A stretch of DNA of 64,000 bases. Origin: Levilactobacillus paucivorans. GTDB taxonomy: Bacteria; Bacillota; Bacilli; Lactobacillales; Lactobacillaceae. Below the pieces are notes generated by a model that saw only the letters and a program-made list of their open reading frames with translations, was not told where the DNA came from and ran no database searches. The position numbers and the translations under genes were made by a program. This document shows positions 23,918 through 33,324 of this stretch, in pieces; position 1 is the stretch's first letter; every line of letters starts with the position of its first letter. The stretch covers positions 1 through 64,000 of the forward strand of contig NZ_JQCA01000043.1 of NCBI RefSeq assembly GCF_001437125.1, written 5' to 3'.

Positions 23918-24490
23918 ATGCCTCTAACGTTTCTCCTCACCAGCATTGGCGTCTTCTTCGTTACCGACACCGATGACCTCATCGTCTTACTCCTGCTTTG
24001 GTTGACGGCCAAGAATGCCCGGCAGAAACATGCCGTGGTGATCGGTCAATATCTGGGAATCATGACTCTCATTGCGGTCGCCTGGATTATCAGCCGAGGA
24101 ATCATTCATTTTAACGTCGTCCATTGGACCCGGTGGTTTGGCCTCATCCCCTTATTTCTCGGGATCTGGGGTCTAAAGACCTGGTGGCAGCATCGCGATG
24201 CTACCGGCCTGCCCCCACAGCTGACGAAATCGATTCGATGGCCACTCGTTTTGGCCCTCACCGTCAGTAATGGTGGCGACAATCTCAGCATCTATATTCC
24301 CTACTTCACCCACCTCACCACGCCGCAACTTGCCAGCGTGTGCCTGATCTTCTTGATTATGGTGGGCTTGTGGCTCCTGCTGAGTCATCAGCTGGCTAAA
24401 TCAACTGTTGCCAGCCACTTCTTCGCCCGCTTTGGGGCCTGGCTGTCACCGCTCCTCTTCATTGGGATCGGATTATTAATTCTACTATAG
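23918..24490 (+). CDS. CadD-like cadmium resistance family transporter
   Basis: The 190-residue protein has about five membrane helices and the CadD-type motifs FVTDTDDLIVLLLLW (about residues 15-29) and TVSNGGDNLSIYIP (about 115-128). These acidic NGxDN and TDxDD motifs mark the LysE-like cadmium/cation exporters of Firmicutes. The metal specificity of chromosomal copies is usually untested. The ATG at 23918 is ten bases from AGAAGGA. The small gene at 24528 is 37 bp downstream and may share its transcript, with a palindrome in between. Confidence 0.82.
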   Translation: MPLTFLLTSIGVFFVTDTDDLIVLLLLWLTAKNARQKHAVVIGQYLGIMTLIAVAWIISRGIIHFNVVHWTRWFGLIPLFLGIWGLKTWWQHRDATGLPPQLTKSIRWPLVLALTVSNGGDNLSIYIPYFTHLTTPQLASVCLIFLIMVGLWLLLSHQLAKSTVASHFFARFGAWLSPLLFIGIGLLILL

Positions 24491-24497
24491 TAAGCCA

Positions 24498-24513
24498 TGT
24501 TTCATGTGAAACA
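24498..24513. repeat. Intergenic palindrome TGTTTCATGTGAAACA
   Basis: Identical to the copy at 5093 and the exact complement of those at 41509 and 56396. It sits between the CadD-like gene and the ribosome site of the next gene. Confidence 0.7.
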
Positions 24514-24527
24514 TTCAAGGAGGCCCC

Positions 24528-24851
24528 ATGTCAATTTCTACCCTAACGCTAACCGGCACCAATGTTCGATCGCGGCGTCCCGATCGGGTCACGCTGACGC
24601 TGACGGATCTCCGCTTATTAACTGGTGACCAACAGCTTGCGCACCTGACCCTTCAAGATCACGTGCTCGGCATCATCTCCGGCCGGGCCTATCGTACCGC
24701 TCAACAGACACTGGGCATTCGGGACTTTCGCTACTTCTTAGATGAAGCGAATCTCACCCTAGCCCTGAGCGACACGGCCCACAATCGTCAGGCCGTGGCT
24801 GACCTCTTCGCCTTCGCGAACGACCACCACCTCTGGACGACCAAACATTAA
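24528..24851 (+). CDS. Small soluble protein of unknown function
   Basis: The 107-residue protein has no signal peptide, membrane helix or recognised domain. It is Thr- and Leu-rich at the N terminus (STLTLTGTNVRSRRPDRVTL), with a helical C terminus. AGGAGG lies five bases before the ATG and a strong terminator follows, which supports a real gene. It may be co-transcribed with the CadD-like transporter gene upstream. Confidence 0.6.
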   Translation: MSISTLTLTGTNVRSRRPDRVTLTLTDLRLLTGDQQLAHLTLQDHVLGIISGRAYRTAQQTLGIRDFRYFLDEANLTLALSDTAHNRQAVADLFAFANDHHLWTTKH

Positions 24852-24855
24852 CTGT

Positions 24856-24899
24856 AAAAAACCGTTCGACCAACAAGGTTGTTGATCGAACGGTTTTTA
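24856..24899. terminator. Bidirectional terminator before mleR
   Basis: AAAAACCGTTCGA and its complement (about 24856-24869 with 24886-24898). It is shared by the small gene at 24528 and the convergent mleR. Confidence 0.85.
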
Positions 24900-24943
24900 T
24901 TTGGCAACTTTTTTGAATTTTGGATCATTACATTTAAGTCGGG

Positions 24944-25828
24944 TCACTCTTCCAGCGTTTCACGCAGAACCTTCAGCACCCGCTGTTGCGTTGCCGTTAA
25001 GACGTGCGAAGTCCGGGTGACGATACTGGTGATAAAGGCCGGTTGTTCGTCATCCAACAACTCCAAACGCACCACATCGTCACGGTGTTGGTCCACGATA
25101 TCGGTCAGGAAGGTCACCCCGACATTCTCCGCCACTAGGTTCATGATGACGTGGGTATCGGCGGCCCGAAAGACCACATCGGGACGGAAATGATTCCGGC
25201 GCGTCAGCTTATTGAAGGCCGTGTTATGCACAAAACTACTGGTAAACAAGACAAATTTTTCGCCTTTGAGTTCACTAAAGTAGATCCGTTTACGTTTCGC
25301 CAACGGATGCTGGGCCGAGACAAAGATATTGAAGGGCTTGCGGTCGAACTCCTCGGCCAGTAGCGTTTGGTAGGACAAGGGTTCAGCCGATCCCAACAAG
25401 GCAATATCGGCCTGGCCATCCCGCAACGCATTGCGGAGCCACACAGAGCCACCCTCCAACGTCTGAATATTTTCGAGCATTCCCAGTTCCTGTAACCGGG
25501 CCGCCACCCGGGGAAAGTAGTGATTTTCAATAATCGGGGGCAAGCCTAAGATAATTCGCTGTTGCGTCAGGTGATCCAACTCCTGATGCGCAATGTCTAA
25601 CTCTCCCAAAATGGACTGGGCATGAGCCGCCAATTGTTGGCCGCTGTCCGTCACGATCAACTCGTGGTGGGCGCGATCACGTAAAAAGAGTTTGGTATTG
25701 AATTCCGTCTCCAAACGCTTGACGGCCATGGTAATTGTGGGTTGCGTCACCCCAAACGAAGCGGCGACCTTGGAAAAGTTTTTTTGTTTTATTAATTGGT
25801 CAAAATAGGCCAAATCTTTTGTGTTCAC
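24944..25828 (-). CDS. mleR: LysR family regulator of the malolactic genes
   Basis: The 294-residue protein is a LysR regulator: N-terminal winged helix (KDLAYFDQLIKQKNFSKVAASFGVTQPTITMAVKRLE, about residues 4-40) and a two-lobed effector domain. Its place divergent to the malolactic enzyme gene, with a 136-bp intergenic gap, is the mleR position known from Lactococcus, Oenococcus and lactobacilli, where it activates mleS with L-malate as effector. Identity as MleR is from context and similarity. A 19-bp palindrome lies in the gap. Confidence 0.88.
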   Translation of the reverse strand: MNTKDLAYFDQLIKQKNFSKVAASFGVTQPTITMAVKRLETEFNTKLFLRDRAHHELIVTDSGQQLAAHAQSILGELDIAHQELDHLTQQRIILGLPPIIENHYFPRVAARLQELGMLENIQTLEGGSVWLRNALRDGQADIALLGSAEPLSYQTLLAEEFDRKPFNIFVSAQHPLAKRKRIYFSELKGEKFVLFTSSFVHNTAFNKLTRRNHFRPDVVFRAADTHVIMNLVAENVGVTFLTDIVDQHRDDVVRLELLDDEQPAFITSIVTRTSHVLTATQQRVLKVLRETLEE

Positions 25829-25863
25829 AATTTATCCCCTCTAAATCAGCTTTTATGGGTCTA

Positions 25864-25924
25864 TTATAAAATAATTTTATAACGGATGCCACATTTGACT
25901 ATACTTTTGTTAGCGATTTATAGT
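25864..25924 (+). promoter_or_regulatory. mleR-mleS control region
   Basis: The palindrome TTATAAAAT-A-ATTTTATAA (25864-25882) contains the T-N11-A pattern of LysR sites. It lies 12 bp upstream of TTGACT (25895-25900), which pairs with TATAGT (25919-25924) at 18 bp for mleS. Placement just before the -35 fits activation. Confidence 0.7.
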
Positions 25925-25964
25925 ATGACTCGTAAACTTAATTCGCGATTGGAGGAAACAATTT

Positions 25965-27602
25965 ATGACAACCACTGCCTCAATTTTAAATAACCCCTTC
26001 TTAAATAAGGGAACTGCTTTCACTCAGGCCGAACGTAAGGCCCTCGGAATCGTTGGGACGCTTCCTAGCCACGTCCAAGCCTTGGACGAACAGGCAACGC
26101 AAGCCTACGCACAATTCCAAAGCAAAGCTAACGACTTAGAAAAACGTCTCTTCTTAATGAACCTGTTCAATGAAAACCGGACGCTATTCTTCCGTTTGAT
26201 GGACGAACATGTCGTTGAATTCATGCCAATCGTTTACGACCCAACGGTTGCAGACTCCATCGAACAATACAGCCACCTCTTCACCGATCCTCAAAACGCC
26301 GCCTTCATCTCAATCGATGACCCCGACAACATTGAAGCAACTCTGAAGAACGCCGCTGACGGCCGCGACATTCGCCTGGTCGTTGTCACCGACGCCGAAG
26401 GAATCCTTGGTATGGGTGACTGGGGTGTCAACGGTGTTGATATCGCCGTTGGTAAACTGATGGTTTACACCGCCGCAGCCGGGATTGACCCTGCCCAAGT
26501 ATTACCTGTAAGTATCGACGCTGGGACCAACAACCAAACCTTGTTGGATGACCAACTGTACTTAGGTAACCACCACAAGCGGGTCTACGGCGACGTTTAC
26601 TACGACGTGATTGACCGCTTCGTAAACGCAGAACAGAAGTTATTCCCTGAATCACTCTTGCACTGGGAAGATTTCGGACGCTCCAACGCGCAAGTTATCT
26701 TGGACAAGTACAAGGACCAATTTGCCACCTTTAACGATGACATTCAAGGAACTGGGATGGTCGTTCTGGCCGGAATCCTGGGTGCCCTGAACATCTCTAA
26801 GGAAGACATCAAGGACCAAAAGTTCTTAACCTTCGGTGCTGGGACTGCCGGCATGGGAATTGCCAACCAAATCCTCGATGAATTGAAGCGCGCCGGTCTT
26901 TCTGACGAAGAAGCCCGTAAGCACTTCTACGCCGTCGACAAGCAAGGACTGCTCTTCGATGACACCCCTGACTTAACAGCCGCTCAAAAGGACTTCACGC
27001 GTCAACGTAGCGAATTCGACAATGCTGATGAACTGACTAACCTGGCTGCCATCGTGAAGACGGTGCACCCAACGGTTATGATCGGAACGTCCACCCAACC
27101 TGGGACCTTTACGGAAGAAATCGTCAAGGACATGGCTGCTCACACGGAACGTCCAATCATCTTCCCGCTGTCTAACCCAACCAAGTTGGCTGAAGCAACT
27201 GCTGCCGACCTGATCAAGTGGACCGACGGAAAGGCCCTCATCGCCACTGGAATTCCAGCCGGTGACGTTGACTACAAGGGTGTCACTTACCACATTGGTC
27301 AAGGAAACAACGCCCTGATGTACCCTGGTTTAGGCTTCGGGTTGATCGCTTCAACTGCTAAGGTCTTAAACGGTGAAACGCTCTCCGCTGCTTGCCACGC
27401 CCTTGGTGGCATTGTGGACACCACGCAAGCCGGTGCCGCAGTCTTACCACCCGTTTCCCAATTAACCAGCTTCTCACAAAAATTAGCTGAAATCGTGGCC
27501 CAAAGTGTCCTCGACCAAAAGCTGAACAAGGAACCTATCGCTGATGCCAAGCAAGCTGTTGCTGACATGAAGTGGGTGCCAGAATACAAGAGCGTCGACT
27601 AA
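25965..27602 (+). CDS. mleS: Malolactic enzyme
   Basis: The 545-residue protein is a full-length malolactic enzyme, an NAD- and Mn-dependent decarboxylase turning L-malate into L-lactate and CO2 without free pyruvate. It shares the malic enzyme fold. The N-terminal malic domain ends near [14 protein letters not shown] and [31 protein letters not shown] provides metal and substrate residues, and [15 protein letters not shown] is the NAD site. The sequence and neighbours (mleR before, mleP after) favour malolactic over ordinary malic enzyme. Codon use is strongly biased, as in highly expressed genes. Proton consumption and malate/lactate exchange give energy and acid tolerance. Confidence 0.95.
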   Translation: MTTTASILNNPFLNKGTAFTQAERKALGIVGTLPSHVQALDEQATQAYAQFQSKANDLEKRLFLMNLFNENRTLFFRLMDEHVVEFMPIVYDPTVADSIEQYSHLFTDPQNAAFISIDDPDNIEATLKNAADGRDIRLVVVTDAEGILGMGDWGVNGVDIAVGKLMVYTAAAGIDPAQVLPVSIDAGTNNQTLLDDQLYLGNHHKRVYGDVYYDVIDRFVNAEQKLFPESLLHWEDFGRSNAQVILDKYKDQFATFNDDIQGTGMVVLAGILGALNISKEDIKDQKFLTFGAGTAGMGIANQILDELKRAGLSDEEARKHFYAVDKQGLLFDDTPDLTAAQKDFTRQRSEFDNADELTNLAAIVKTVHPTVMIGTSTQPGTFTEEIVKDMAAHTERPIIFPLSNPTKLAEATAADLIKWTDGKALIATGIPAGDVDYKGVTYHIGQGNNALMYPGLGFGLIASTAKVLNGETLSAACHALGGIVDTTQAGAAVLPPVSQLTSFSQKLAEIVAQSVLDQKLNKEPIADAKQAVADMKWVPEYKSVD

Positions 27603-27651
27603 GACGCCGCGTTTCTAGCATTAGGTTCACCGAAAACTGAATAGTAATCCC

Positions 27652-27700
27652 CTCACGTGCTAGTTTGTCGGTGACTTCTCGCTGACCACGAGCACGTGAG
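27652..27700 (+). other. Stem-loop between mleS and mleP
   Basis: CTCACGTGCT (27652-27661) pairs with AGCACGTGAG (27691-27700). There is no T tract, so it is more likely an RNA processing or stability element, or a leaky stop, than a full terminator. Confidence 0.55.
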
Positions 27701-27735
27701 TTACTCTAACATTACTTGAAAGAAGGACGTCTCTC

Positions 27736-28707
27736 GTGGCTGTTTTATGGAATTCAATTCAAAGTGTCCTCGTCGTAGTCTTAATCATGATTCTTGGTTA
27801 TGTTCTCCGGCGGCAAGGTTGGTTCGACGACAAGTTCGGCGGTACCATCTCTAAATTTATCAAGAACATTGCACTGCCAGCATCAATCTTCGTTTCGGTA
27901 CTGAGTCGGTTAACTCGGGGCCAACTGGTCTCCTTCTCCGGCTACCTGGTCTACGCCTTTATCGCCGTCATCATTGGCTATATCATTGCGTTTGGCCTCG
28001 TTCGGATCATGCATGTGAAGCCCGGTCGTAAAGGGATCTTCATCAACGCCATCGTCAACGCCAACACCATCTTCATTGGGTTGCCTTTGAACATCGCGCT
28101 GTTTGGGGATAAGAGTATGACCTACTTCCTGGTTTACTATATCGTCAACACCGTTTCGACGTGGGCCTTCGGGGTCTTCCTGATCTCCAATGACGATCCA
28201 ACGATGCCTAAGGAAAAACATCATAACAAGATCGACTGGAAGAAAGTTATCCCAATGCCACTGGTTGGTTTCTTAGTGGCCTTAATCTTCTTACTCCTCA
28301 ACATCCCAATCTTAAAGATCAGCTTCGTTAACTCGACGTTGACTTACGTTGGGAACCTGGTTACCCCACTTTCCCTGATCTACATTGGGATTGTCTTGGC
28401 GGACGCAGGGCTGAAGAGTATTCACTTTGACCGTGACACGATCGTGGCCCTCCTGGGTCGGTTCGTCATGTCACCAATCTTGATGGTAGCGGTTCTGTTG
28501 GCTGCTGGTCACTTCGGTGCTAGCTTCCCAACGTTGGCTTCTCAAACCTTGATTGTACAATCCGCAACGCCAATGCTTGCGGTCTTACCAATCCTGGCTA
28601 ACGAAGCCCACGGTGACGTGGAATATGCCACGAACATCGTGACCACCAGTACCGTGTTATTCATCATCGTGGTGCCAATTCTGATGTCACTGATTCAATT
28701 CATCTAG
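27736..28707 (+). CDS. mleP: Malate permease, auxin efflux carrier (AEC) family
   Basis: The 323-residue protein has about ten membrane segments in the AEC inverted-repeat layout. Family-type motifs are GYVLRRQGWFDD (about 16-27), FINAIVNANTIFIGLPLNIALFG (about 99-121) and the C-terminal QSATPMLAVLPILANEA. It lies directly after mleS as in other lactic acid bacteria and would import malate. A GAAAGAAGGA ribosome site precedes a GTG start. The pair ends in a strong terminator. Confidence 0.9.
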   Translation: MAVLWNSIQSVLVVVLIMILGYVLRRQGWFDDKFGGTISKFIKNIALPASIFVSVLSRLTRGQLVSFSGYLVYAFIAVIIGYIIAFGLVRIMHVKPGRKGIFINAIVNANTIFIGLPLNIALFGDKSMTYFLVYYIVNTVSTWAFGVFLISNDDPTMPKEKHHNKIDWKKVIPMPLVGFLVALIFLLLNIPILKISFVNSTLTYVGNLVTPLSLIYIGIVLADAGLKSIHFDRDTIVALLGRFVMSPILMVAVLLAAGHFGASFPTLASQTLIVQSATPMLAVLPILANEAHGDVEYATNIVTTSTVLFIIVVPILMSLIQFI

Positions 28708-28732
28708 TTTCTTAACTTCTGGGGGAGTATAC

Positions 28733-28766
28733 AAAGGGCGCTACCACTGCGGTAGCGCCCTTTTTG
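28733..28766 (+). terminator. Terminator of the malolactic operon
   Basis: Perfect 13-bp arms AAAGGGCGCTACC/GGTAGCGCCCTTT with T5. Confidence 0.9.
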
Positions 28767-28794
28767 TGTTTCATATAAAAAACAAGGGTTTAAA

Positions 28795-29267
28795 ATGAAA
28801 ACACTTATTATCTTTGATCATCCATACACCGCCACTGCCGGAGACAATGTGCCCCGCCGCCGATCTCCCAAGTTGGTGCCGGGGTCAGAGCACCGATCCC
28901 ATGGTCGCCGACTATCAACAACGCCTGTTAGCCGCGGACCACATTGTCTTCATGTTTCCCGTCTGGTGGGAAGTCATGCCAGCCATGACGAAGGGCTTTC
29001 ATGACAAGGTTTACGCTAAGGGGGAACTCTACCAAGCCGATACCATGAAAACAAAACTGACGAAGCAACCCCGAATCGACATCGTAACCACCATGAGTAC
29101 CCCCAACTGGATTTACCAGTTGATCTTCGGGCCCCTTGGCCAAGCTCCTCTTCCGGGGAACGTTTCTCAAGACCCGACTCCGGCACTTCAAATGGCACAA
29201 CTTCGCTCAGGTGGAAAAGAAGACCCTGGCCCAACGGGAAGCGATTCTCCGTAACTGCAAGCTTTAG
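28795..29267 (+). pseudogene. Decayed NAD(P)H:quinone reductase (flavodoxin-like fold)
   Basis: Three frames carry pieces of one Flavodoxin_2 family oxidoreductase. MKTLIIFDHPYT opens in the first frame (28795). QSTDPMVADYQQRLLAADHI and FPVWWEVMPAMTKGFHDKV follow in a second frame (about 28880-29130). LLFRGTFLKTRLRHFKWHNF and the C terminus continue in a third frame, ending at TAG 29265-29267. About 40 residues expected between the first two pieces are missing. Two frameshifts plus an internal deletion make a functional product very unlikely. Confidence 0.82.
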
Positions 29268-29271
29268 ACCC

Positions 29272-29316
29272 AAAAGGACACCCGTCAACCTTAAGTTAAC
29301 GCGGTGCCCTTTTTTA
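29272..29316 (+). terminator. Terminator after the reductase pseudogene
   Basis: An AAAAGG..CCCGT..AAC stem with its complement is followed by T6. Confidence 0.65.
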
Positions 29317-29445
29317 CTCTTGCTCCGAAATCATCTGTGACTCACTAACTCTTTTCCCATATCTATTATAGCATGCCTAGCATCTTAAAAACAGACTGGT
29401 TATTGTCGCTAAAGCGCGTAGACTAGGGAATCCGGAGGTGATTGG

Positions 29446-31254
29446 ATGGGACAAAATGAGGCACACCATCTACAGGTAATCTACCAACGTTTAACCCGCG
29501 ACATCGACCGACTCACGACGCAGCTGGCTGATCTCGCCCAATCTGCTCGGTCCATGAAACAACAACTCAATAGCGAGGGCCATCTCGATCTTGGAACTTT
29601 CAGTGATCAGTTGGAAACCTTTGCCAGCATCGAGGCCAACAATCGGCAGATCGATACGCTGAATGCCCGCCATGATACCGCGGTGACCCGTTTGAAGCAC
29701 GCCAAATTACTGTTACCACAGGCCTACTTCGCCAAGCTCAGCCTAGACTTTGGCGACGATGACCTCGAGGAACTCTATTTAGGTAAAGTGGGCTACACCG
29801 ATGAGAATACTCGTGACCTGGTCTATGACTGGCGGTCGCCCGTCGCCGATGCCTATTACGCCAACCGAACAGGGGCCACCACTTACCGCGCCAACGGCCG
29901 TGACATTCCTGTTACTATCAAGCAACGCCAACAATTTGTCATCGACCACGACCACTTACTTCAGGTGGTCGACACCGATGCCGCTATCGGCGACCCCTTG
30001 TTATTGGAAGTTCTCGCCAGCAATCGTAGCGGTGGCTTACAAGAAATCACGGCCACCATCCAACAGGAACAAAACGCCATCATCCGAGAAAGCCGCCACC
30101 CCATCGTAATTGTTGACGGGGTCGCCGGGAGTGGCAAGACTTCCGTGCTCCTTCAGCGCGTGGCCTACCAGCTCTATCGCCATCGTGACAGTTGGACGCC
30201 CGCAGACATTCTGATTCTCACCCCGAATACGGCCTTCAGCCGCTACATTCGTGGCGTGTTGCCGGCCTTAGGCGAGGCCGAACCGCTGAGCACCACCTAC
30301 CTCAATTTAATCCAATCTTGGGGCCAGCGCTTTGGTCTGACCATTTCAACCACAGCCGACAATCACTTAGCGGAACTCGCCGATCGGCTCCAGCAGCCCT
30401 ATACCCAGACGCCAGCCGGCCTGTCCCAACGGGCCTACGACCAATCAAACGATCGTGTGCCTCTCGTAAACCGCATGCAGACCGCTTGGCGGTGGCTAAA
30501 TGCCGTCAATCTAGCTCCAGAAGATCTCACTGACTGGCTAGACTGGGACCAATTTGGCCGCGACCTGGGAATCACGCCCCTCACGACCTACGATCAGCTG
30601 TACCTCCTGCTGAACTTCACCGCTTACCAACAAACAGTTACGCAAGCCCTCTTCGTCGACGAGGCGCAAGACTACGGCCCGGATGCCTGGCTCTTTATCG
30701 CGACGCTCTTCCAGAAGACGGCGATTACCATCGTGGGGGATCATCGTCAACGGCTAAGTGGCCAGGCAACGACCATTTCAGACTTCTTTGACCCGGACCA
30801 GACCGCGCAGCTGCGCCTCACCACCAGCTACCGGGCCACCGGCCAAATCACCCGGTTCTTTGCCCAGTTTGCTGGCGACTGGCAAGATGAAATCTCGGCG
30901 GTCCAGGAGGAAGGCATAGCGCCAGAAATTGGGTCGACTAGCGCGCTCTCACGGGTGCTGGCCAAGCAATCCCTCTCGGCAACCCAGAGTCTGGGGATCA
31001 TCACCCCAACGGCTGAGATTGCCGCTGAACTGGCTACCCAGTATCCCGCTGCTCAGTTCCTCAAAGAACAGGCCTTCCACACCGTTCGTCCGGGGTTAAA
31101 TATTATGCCCCTCGCCTTGGCCAAGGGCTTAGAGTTCGATTTTGCTGTCGTCACGCATTGGCAATCGGCCTTCTATACTGACCCACAACATGGCCATAAC
31201 CGCCGCTATGTCGCTGCATCACGGGGAACCAAGGGCTTAACGCTCCTCAATTAA
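29446..31254 (+). CDS. UvrD/Rep-family helicase, HelD-like
   Basis: The 602-residue protein has the HelD layout: an N-terminal coiled-coil arm (about residues 8-90), then a superfamily 1 helicase core. Walker A GVAGSGKTS is at 225-233, Walker B LFVDEAQDY is near 403-411, and a C-terminal motif with LAKGLEFDFAVV near 562-573 follows. HelD proteins remove stalled RNA polymerase from DNA and recycle it. It is shorter than the about 770-residue Bacillus HelD, so one domain may be reduced. The ATG at 29446 follows GGAGGTGATT. It stands alone with its own terminator. Confidence 0.82.
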   Translation: MGQNEAHHLQVIYQRLTRDIDRLTTQLADLAQSARSMKQQLNSEGHLDLGTFSDQLETFASIEANNRQIDTLNARHDTAVTRLKHAKLLLPQAYFAKLSLDFGDDDLEELYLGKVGYTDENTRDLVYDWRSPVADAYYANRTGATTYRANGRDIPVTIKQRQQFVIDHDHLLQVVDTDAAIGDPLLLEVLASNRSGGLQEITATIQQEQNAIIRESRHPIVIVDGVAGSGKTSVLLQRVAYQLYRHRDSWTPADILILTPNTAFSRYIRGVLPALGEAEPLSTTYLNLIQSWGQRFGLTISTTADNHLAELADRLQQPYTQTPAGLSQRAYDQSNDRVPLVNRMQTAWRWLNAVNLAPEDLTDWLDWDQFGRDLGITPLTTYDQLYLLLNFTAYQQTVTQALFVDEAQDYGPDAWLFIATLFQKTAITIVGDHRQRLSGQATTISDFFDPDQTAQLRLTTSYRATGQITRFFAQFAGDWQDEISAVQEEGIAPEIGSTSALSRVLAKQSLSATQSLGIITPTAEIAAELATQYPAAQFLKEQAFHTVRPGLNIMPLALAKGLEFDFAVVTHWQSAFYTDPQHGHNRRYVAASRGTKGLTLLN

Positions 31255-31270
31255 CTCATAAGATCGTAAA

Positions 31271-31304
31271 AAGGGGTCGTGACATAATCGTCACGACCCC
31301 TTCA
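31271..31304 (+). terminator. Terminator of the HelD-like gene
   Basis: Perfect 12-bp arms AAGGGGTCGTGA/TCACGACCCCTT. Confidence 0.8.
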
Positions 31305-31329
31305 TTTGCTTAAATTTAAATTCTCAAAC

Positions 31330-31521
31330 TTAGTCACTGATAACTAACAACGACTTAATGGCTTCACGCTTGTCCATAGCGTCGTAAGCTTCCGCCACAT
31401 GGTCGAGGTCAAAACGCTTGGTAAAGACCTTGCCAGGGTGAATGTCAGCCTTCTGTGGGACACCGACGCGGCCCACGTCGCTGCACAGAACGAACATGAT
31501 GGTATCGGCGTCTTCAGTCAA
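31330..31521 (-). pseudogene. C-terminal remnant of a zinc alcohol dehydrogenase
   Basis: The 63 codons end in HPGKVFTKRFDLDHVAEAYD and KREAIKSLLVIS, the usual last 40 residues of lactobacillar medium-chain alcohol dehydrogenases. Everything before CSDVGRVGVPQ is lost or scrambled, and no ribosome site precedes the first possible start. It lies beside the Rrf2 regulator gene, which may have controlled it. Confidence 0.78.
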
Positions 31522-31585
31522 TCTAATTGGAAGCCTAGCTACTACATTACGTTAAATTAGCTGTGACCCCCTAACTCCTCCAAAC

Positions 31586-31627
31586 AATAAGGGTCCACTT
31601 CGAAAATAATCGAAGTGGACCCTTATT
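31586..31627 (-). terminator. Terminator of the Rrf2 gene
   Basis: Perfect 17-bp arms (31586-31602 with 31611-31627) directly after the minus-strand stop codon. Confidence 0.9.
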
Positions 31628-31631
31628 TAGT

Positions 31632-32069
31632 TTAAACGGCAGACGTGTCTGCTTGCCGCTGTCGTAAGTCATCAATCATCATCTGCAAGGTCAGTTGGGC
31701 CATCTCGGCTTCCGCTGCCTGTTGGACCCGATCATAGGCCTGATCCAACGTCTGCTGGATATGTGCCCCTACCGGACAAGCCATATTCGTTTTGGGATCA
31801 ACGTGTAGCAGATCATTGTTCACCTCGACTGCTTTAAAAATATCGAGGAGACTAATTTCACCCGCTGGTCGTGCCAAATGGGGCTTCGCCGCCCCGGCCC
31901 GACTGACCAACAGCCCGGCTTTCTTCAAGCTAGCCATCAGTCGTCGAACCACACTCGGATTGGCTTCCACACTGGTAGCAATGGTCACGCTATCTAAGGC
32001 CACCGTTGGTGCAATCTCGATGTATGCCAGAATGTGGACAGCATCACTCAACTTGTAGGAATACTTCAT
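31632..32069 (-). CDS. Rrf2 family transcription regulator
   Basis: The 145-residue protein has the Rrf2 winged helix (SYKLSDAVHILAYIEIAPTV then VTIATSVEANPSVVRRLMASL, residues about 3-52). A single Cys stands in MACPVGAHIQ instead of the three-Cys iron-sulphur cluster set. It is therefore closer to YwnA-type regulators that sense oxidants or electrophiles through few thiols. The ATG at 32069 is eight bases from AGGAG. The neighbouring gene is a dehydrogenase remnant, so the former target may be gone. Confidence 0.85.
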   Translation of the reverse strand: MKYSYKLSDAVHILAYIEIAPTVALDSVTIATSVEANPSVVRRLMASLKKAGLLVSRAGAAKPHLARPAGEISLLDIFKAVEVNNDLLHVDPKTNMACPVGAHIQQTLDQAYDRVQQAAEAEMAQLTLQMMIDDLRQRQADTSAV

Positions 32070-32304
32070 GGGAACCGCTCCTCTCAACTCATTTTATCCA
32101 GTGTATCATCTGTGGCTTTAATTGCAACAGCCTAGTGGCCGAAATAGCTCGGCCGGAAAATTTCTCGAACTGGAAAATACTCCGCCAAAATATAACCCGG
32201 GTTGTGAGTGGTGAGGACCCGCAACTAATCCTTTCAATTTTACCGATCATTTAGTTCTGAAATTCGGTATACTAGAGACTAATGATTCTTAATCAAGGGA
32301 GGTT

Positions 32305-33213
32305 TTGACAACGAAACGAAGATGGTTCAGCCTTGGCGCCGGTCTCATGGTAGCCGTGATCGCTCTTATCGGGAGCTGGTCCGCCGCTCGGGCACAAACC
32401 GAAAAGCCGAGTGCCATTGTCAAAGTCGGCCGATATGCCGCTAGTACCGATTTTCTTAATCTCAGTCAATACTTTCAGCTGACCAGCCCACTACAGGTCA
32501 AAGTTAACTACGTTCCAACCACCAAGGTTGGTCATCCGTTACGGCGAACCCTGACCTTGCCCCAAGGCACAATCGTTGCCGGTTCTCTCACGACGACCAA
32601 GTCCGGAGACTTTCTAGTGCCGACTTTGCAACTCTACTTGGCGCGACTCAGCTACCCTCTGGTTCATCGCGAAGCCCCCATGGGCTACACGATTGACCCA
32701 GGTGCGGGGGCCTATGATGCCCAGGTAACCCTGAAGGCTACGGATAAGCTCTCGGCCTTCAAACGAGTTCCAGCTCCCCGTTACATGCCAGCCTACAGCC
32801 ACGGTGATCTCTATCTGGGGGGCGCCAAGTCAGCGCTCAGTACCCAAGAACCTCACAGCCGGAGCATTCGGATCACCCCGGATGGCTACCTGGAATATAT
32901 TACTTATAACGGCACCGTCAACCCTGGTCTGGGTTTCATGCAACGGCCAACTGGCATGGCTAAGATCACCCGGACAGACTTCCATGACCCCTACCGTGAT
33001 CTCTATTTCAAGGAACCGATCACGGGACTCCGCCTCAAACGCGTGTCCCAGGCGGGTAATCAGCAGTACAAACTCACGTTGAAGAACCTGCATACCCCAC
33101 AACATACCTGGGGTAACGAGGACGCCGGTATTGCCGGAACTTTTAACAGTCTGTATCTGATAGACGGTAAACAATACTACACGTTTATCGGGTACGATGG
33201 TATCAGTGGTTAA
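32305..33213 (+). CDS. Secreted protein of a three-member local family
   Basis: The 302-residue protein has a signal peptide (KRRWFSLGAGLMVAVIALIG, likely cleavage after SAARA near residue 30). Its C-terminal 170 residues are homologous to those of the proteins at 49654 and 50917. The shared run is FKR-x-PAYLP, S-HGDLYLGG, QSVQIT-NGYVE, and a final YYTFIGYDG-like end. The fold and function are unknown. TTG at 32305 is taken as start because it precedes the KRR signal and follows GGGAGG closely. The N-terminal half differs from the other two. It is a plausible wall- or surface-associated protein. Confidence 0.65.
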   Translation: MTTKRRWFSLGAGLMVAVIALIGSWSAARAQTEKPSAIVKVGRYAASTDFLNLSQYFQLTSPLQVKVNYVPTTKVGHPLRRTLTLPQGTIVAGSLTTTKSGDFLVPTLQLYLARLSYPLVHREAPMGYTIDPGAGAYDAQVTLKATDKLSAFKRVPAPRYMPAYSHGDLYLGGAKSALSTQEPHSRSIRITPDGYLEYITYNGTVNPGLGFMQRPTGMAKITRTDFHDPYRDLYFKEPITGLRLKRVSQAGNQQYKLTLKNLHTPQHTWGNEDAGIAGTFNSLYLIDGKQYYTFIGYDGISG

Positions 33214-33223
33214 TTAAAGCGAC

Positions 33224-33265
33224 AGGTGACTGACGAGTAAATACTACTCGTTAGTCACCTTTTAT
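33224..33265 (+). terminator. Terminator of the secreted protein gene
   Basis: 16-bp arms AGGTGACTGACGAGTA/TACTCGTTAGTCACCT with one wobble pair and a T-rich end. Confidence 0.85.
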
Positions 33266-33324
33266 TTAGCCCACTTTCGCAGAGATGCTATACTGAAGAC
33301 AAAATCTCGAAGGAGGCCCTGGCC

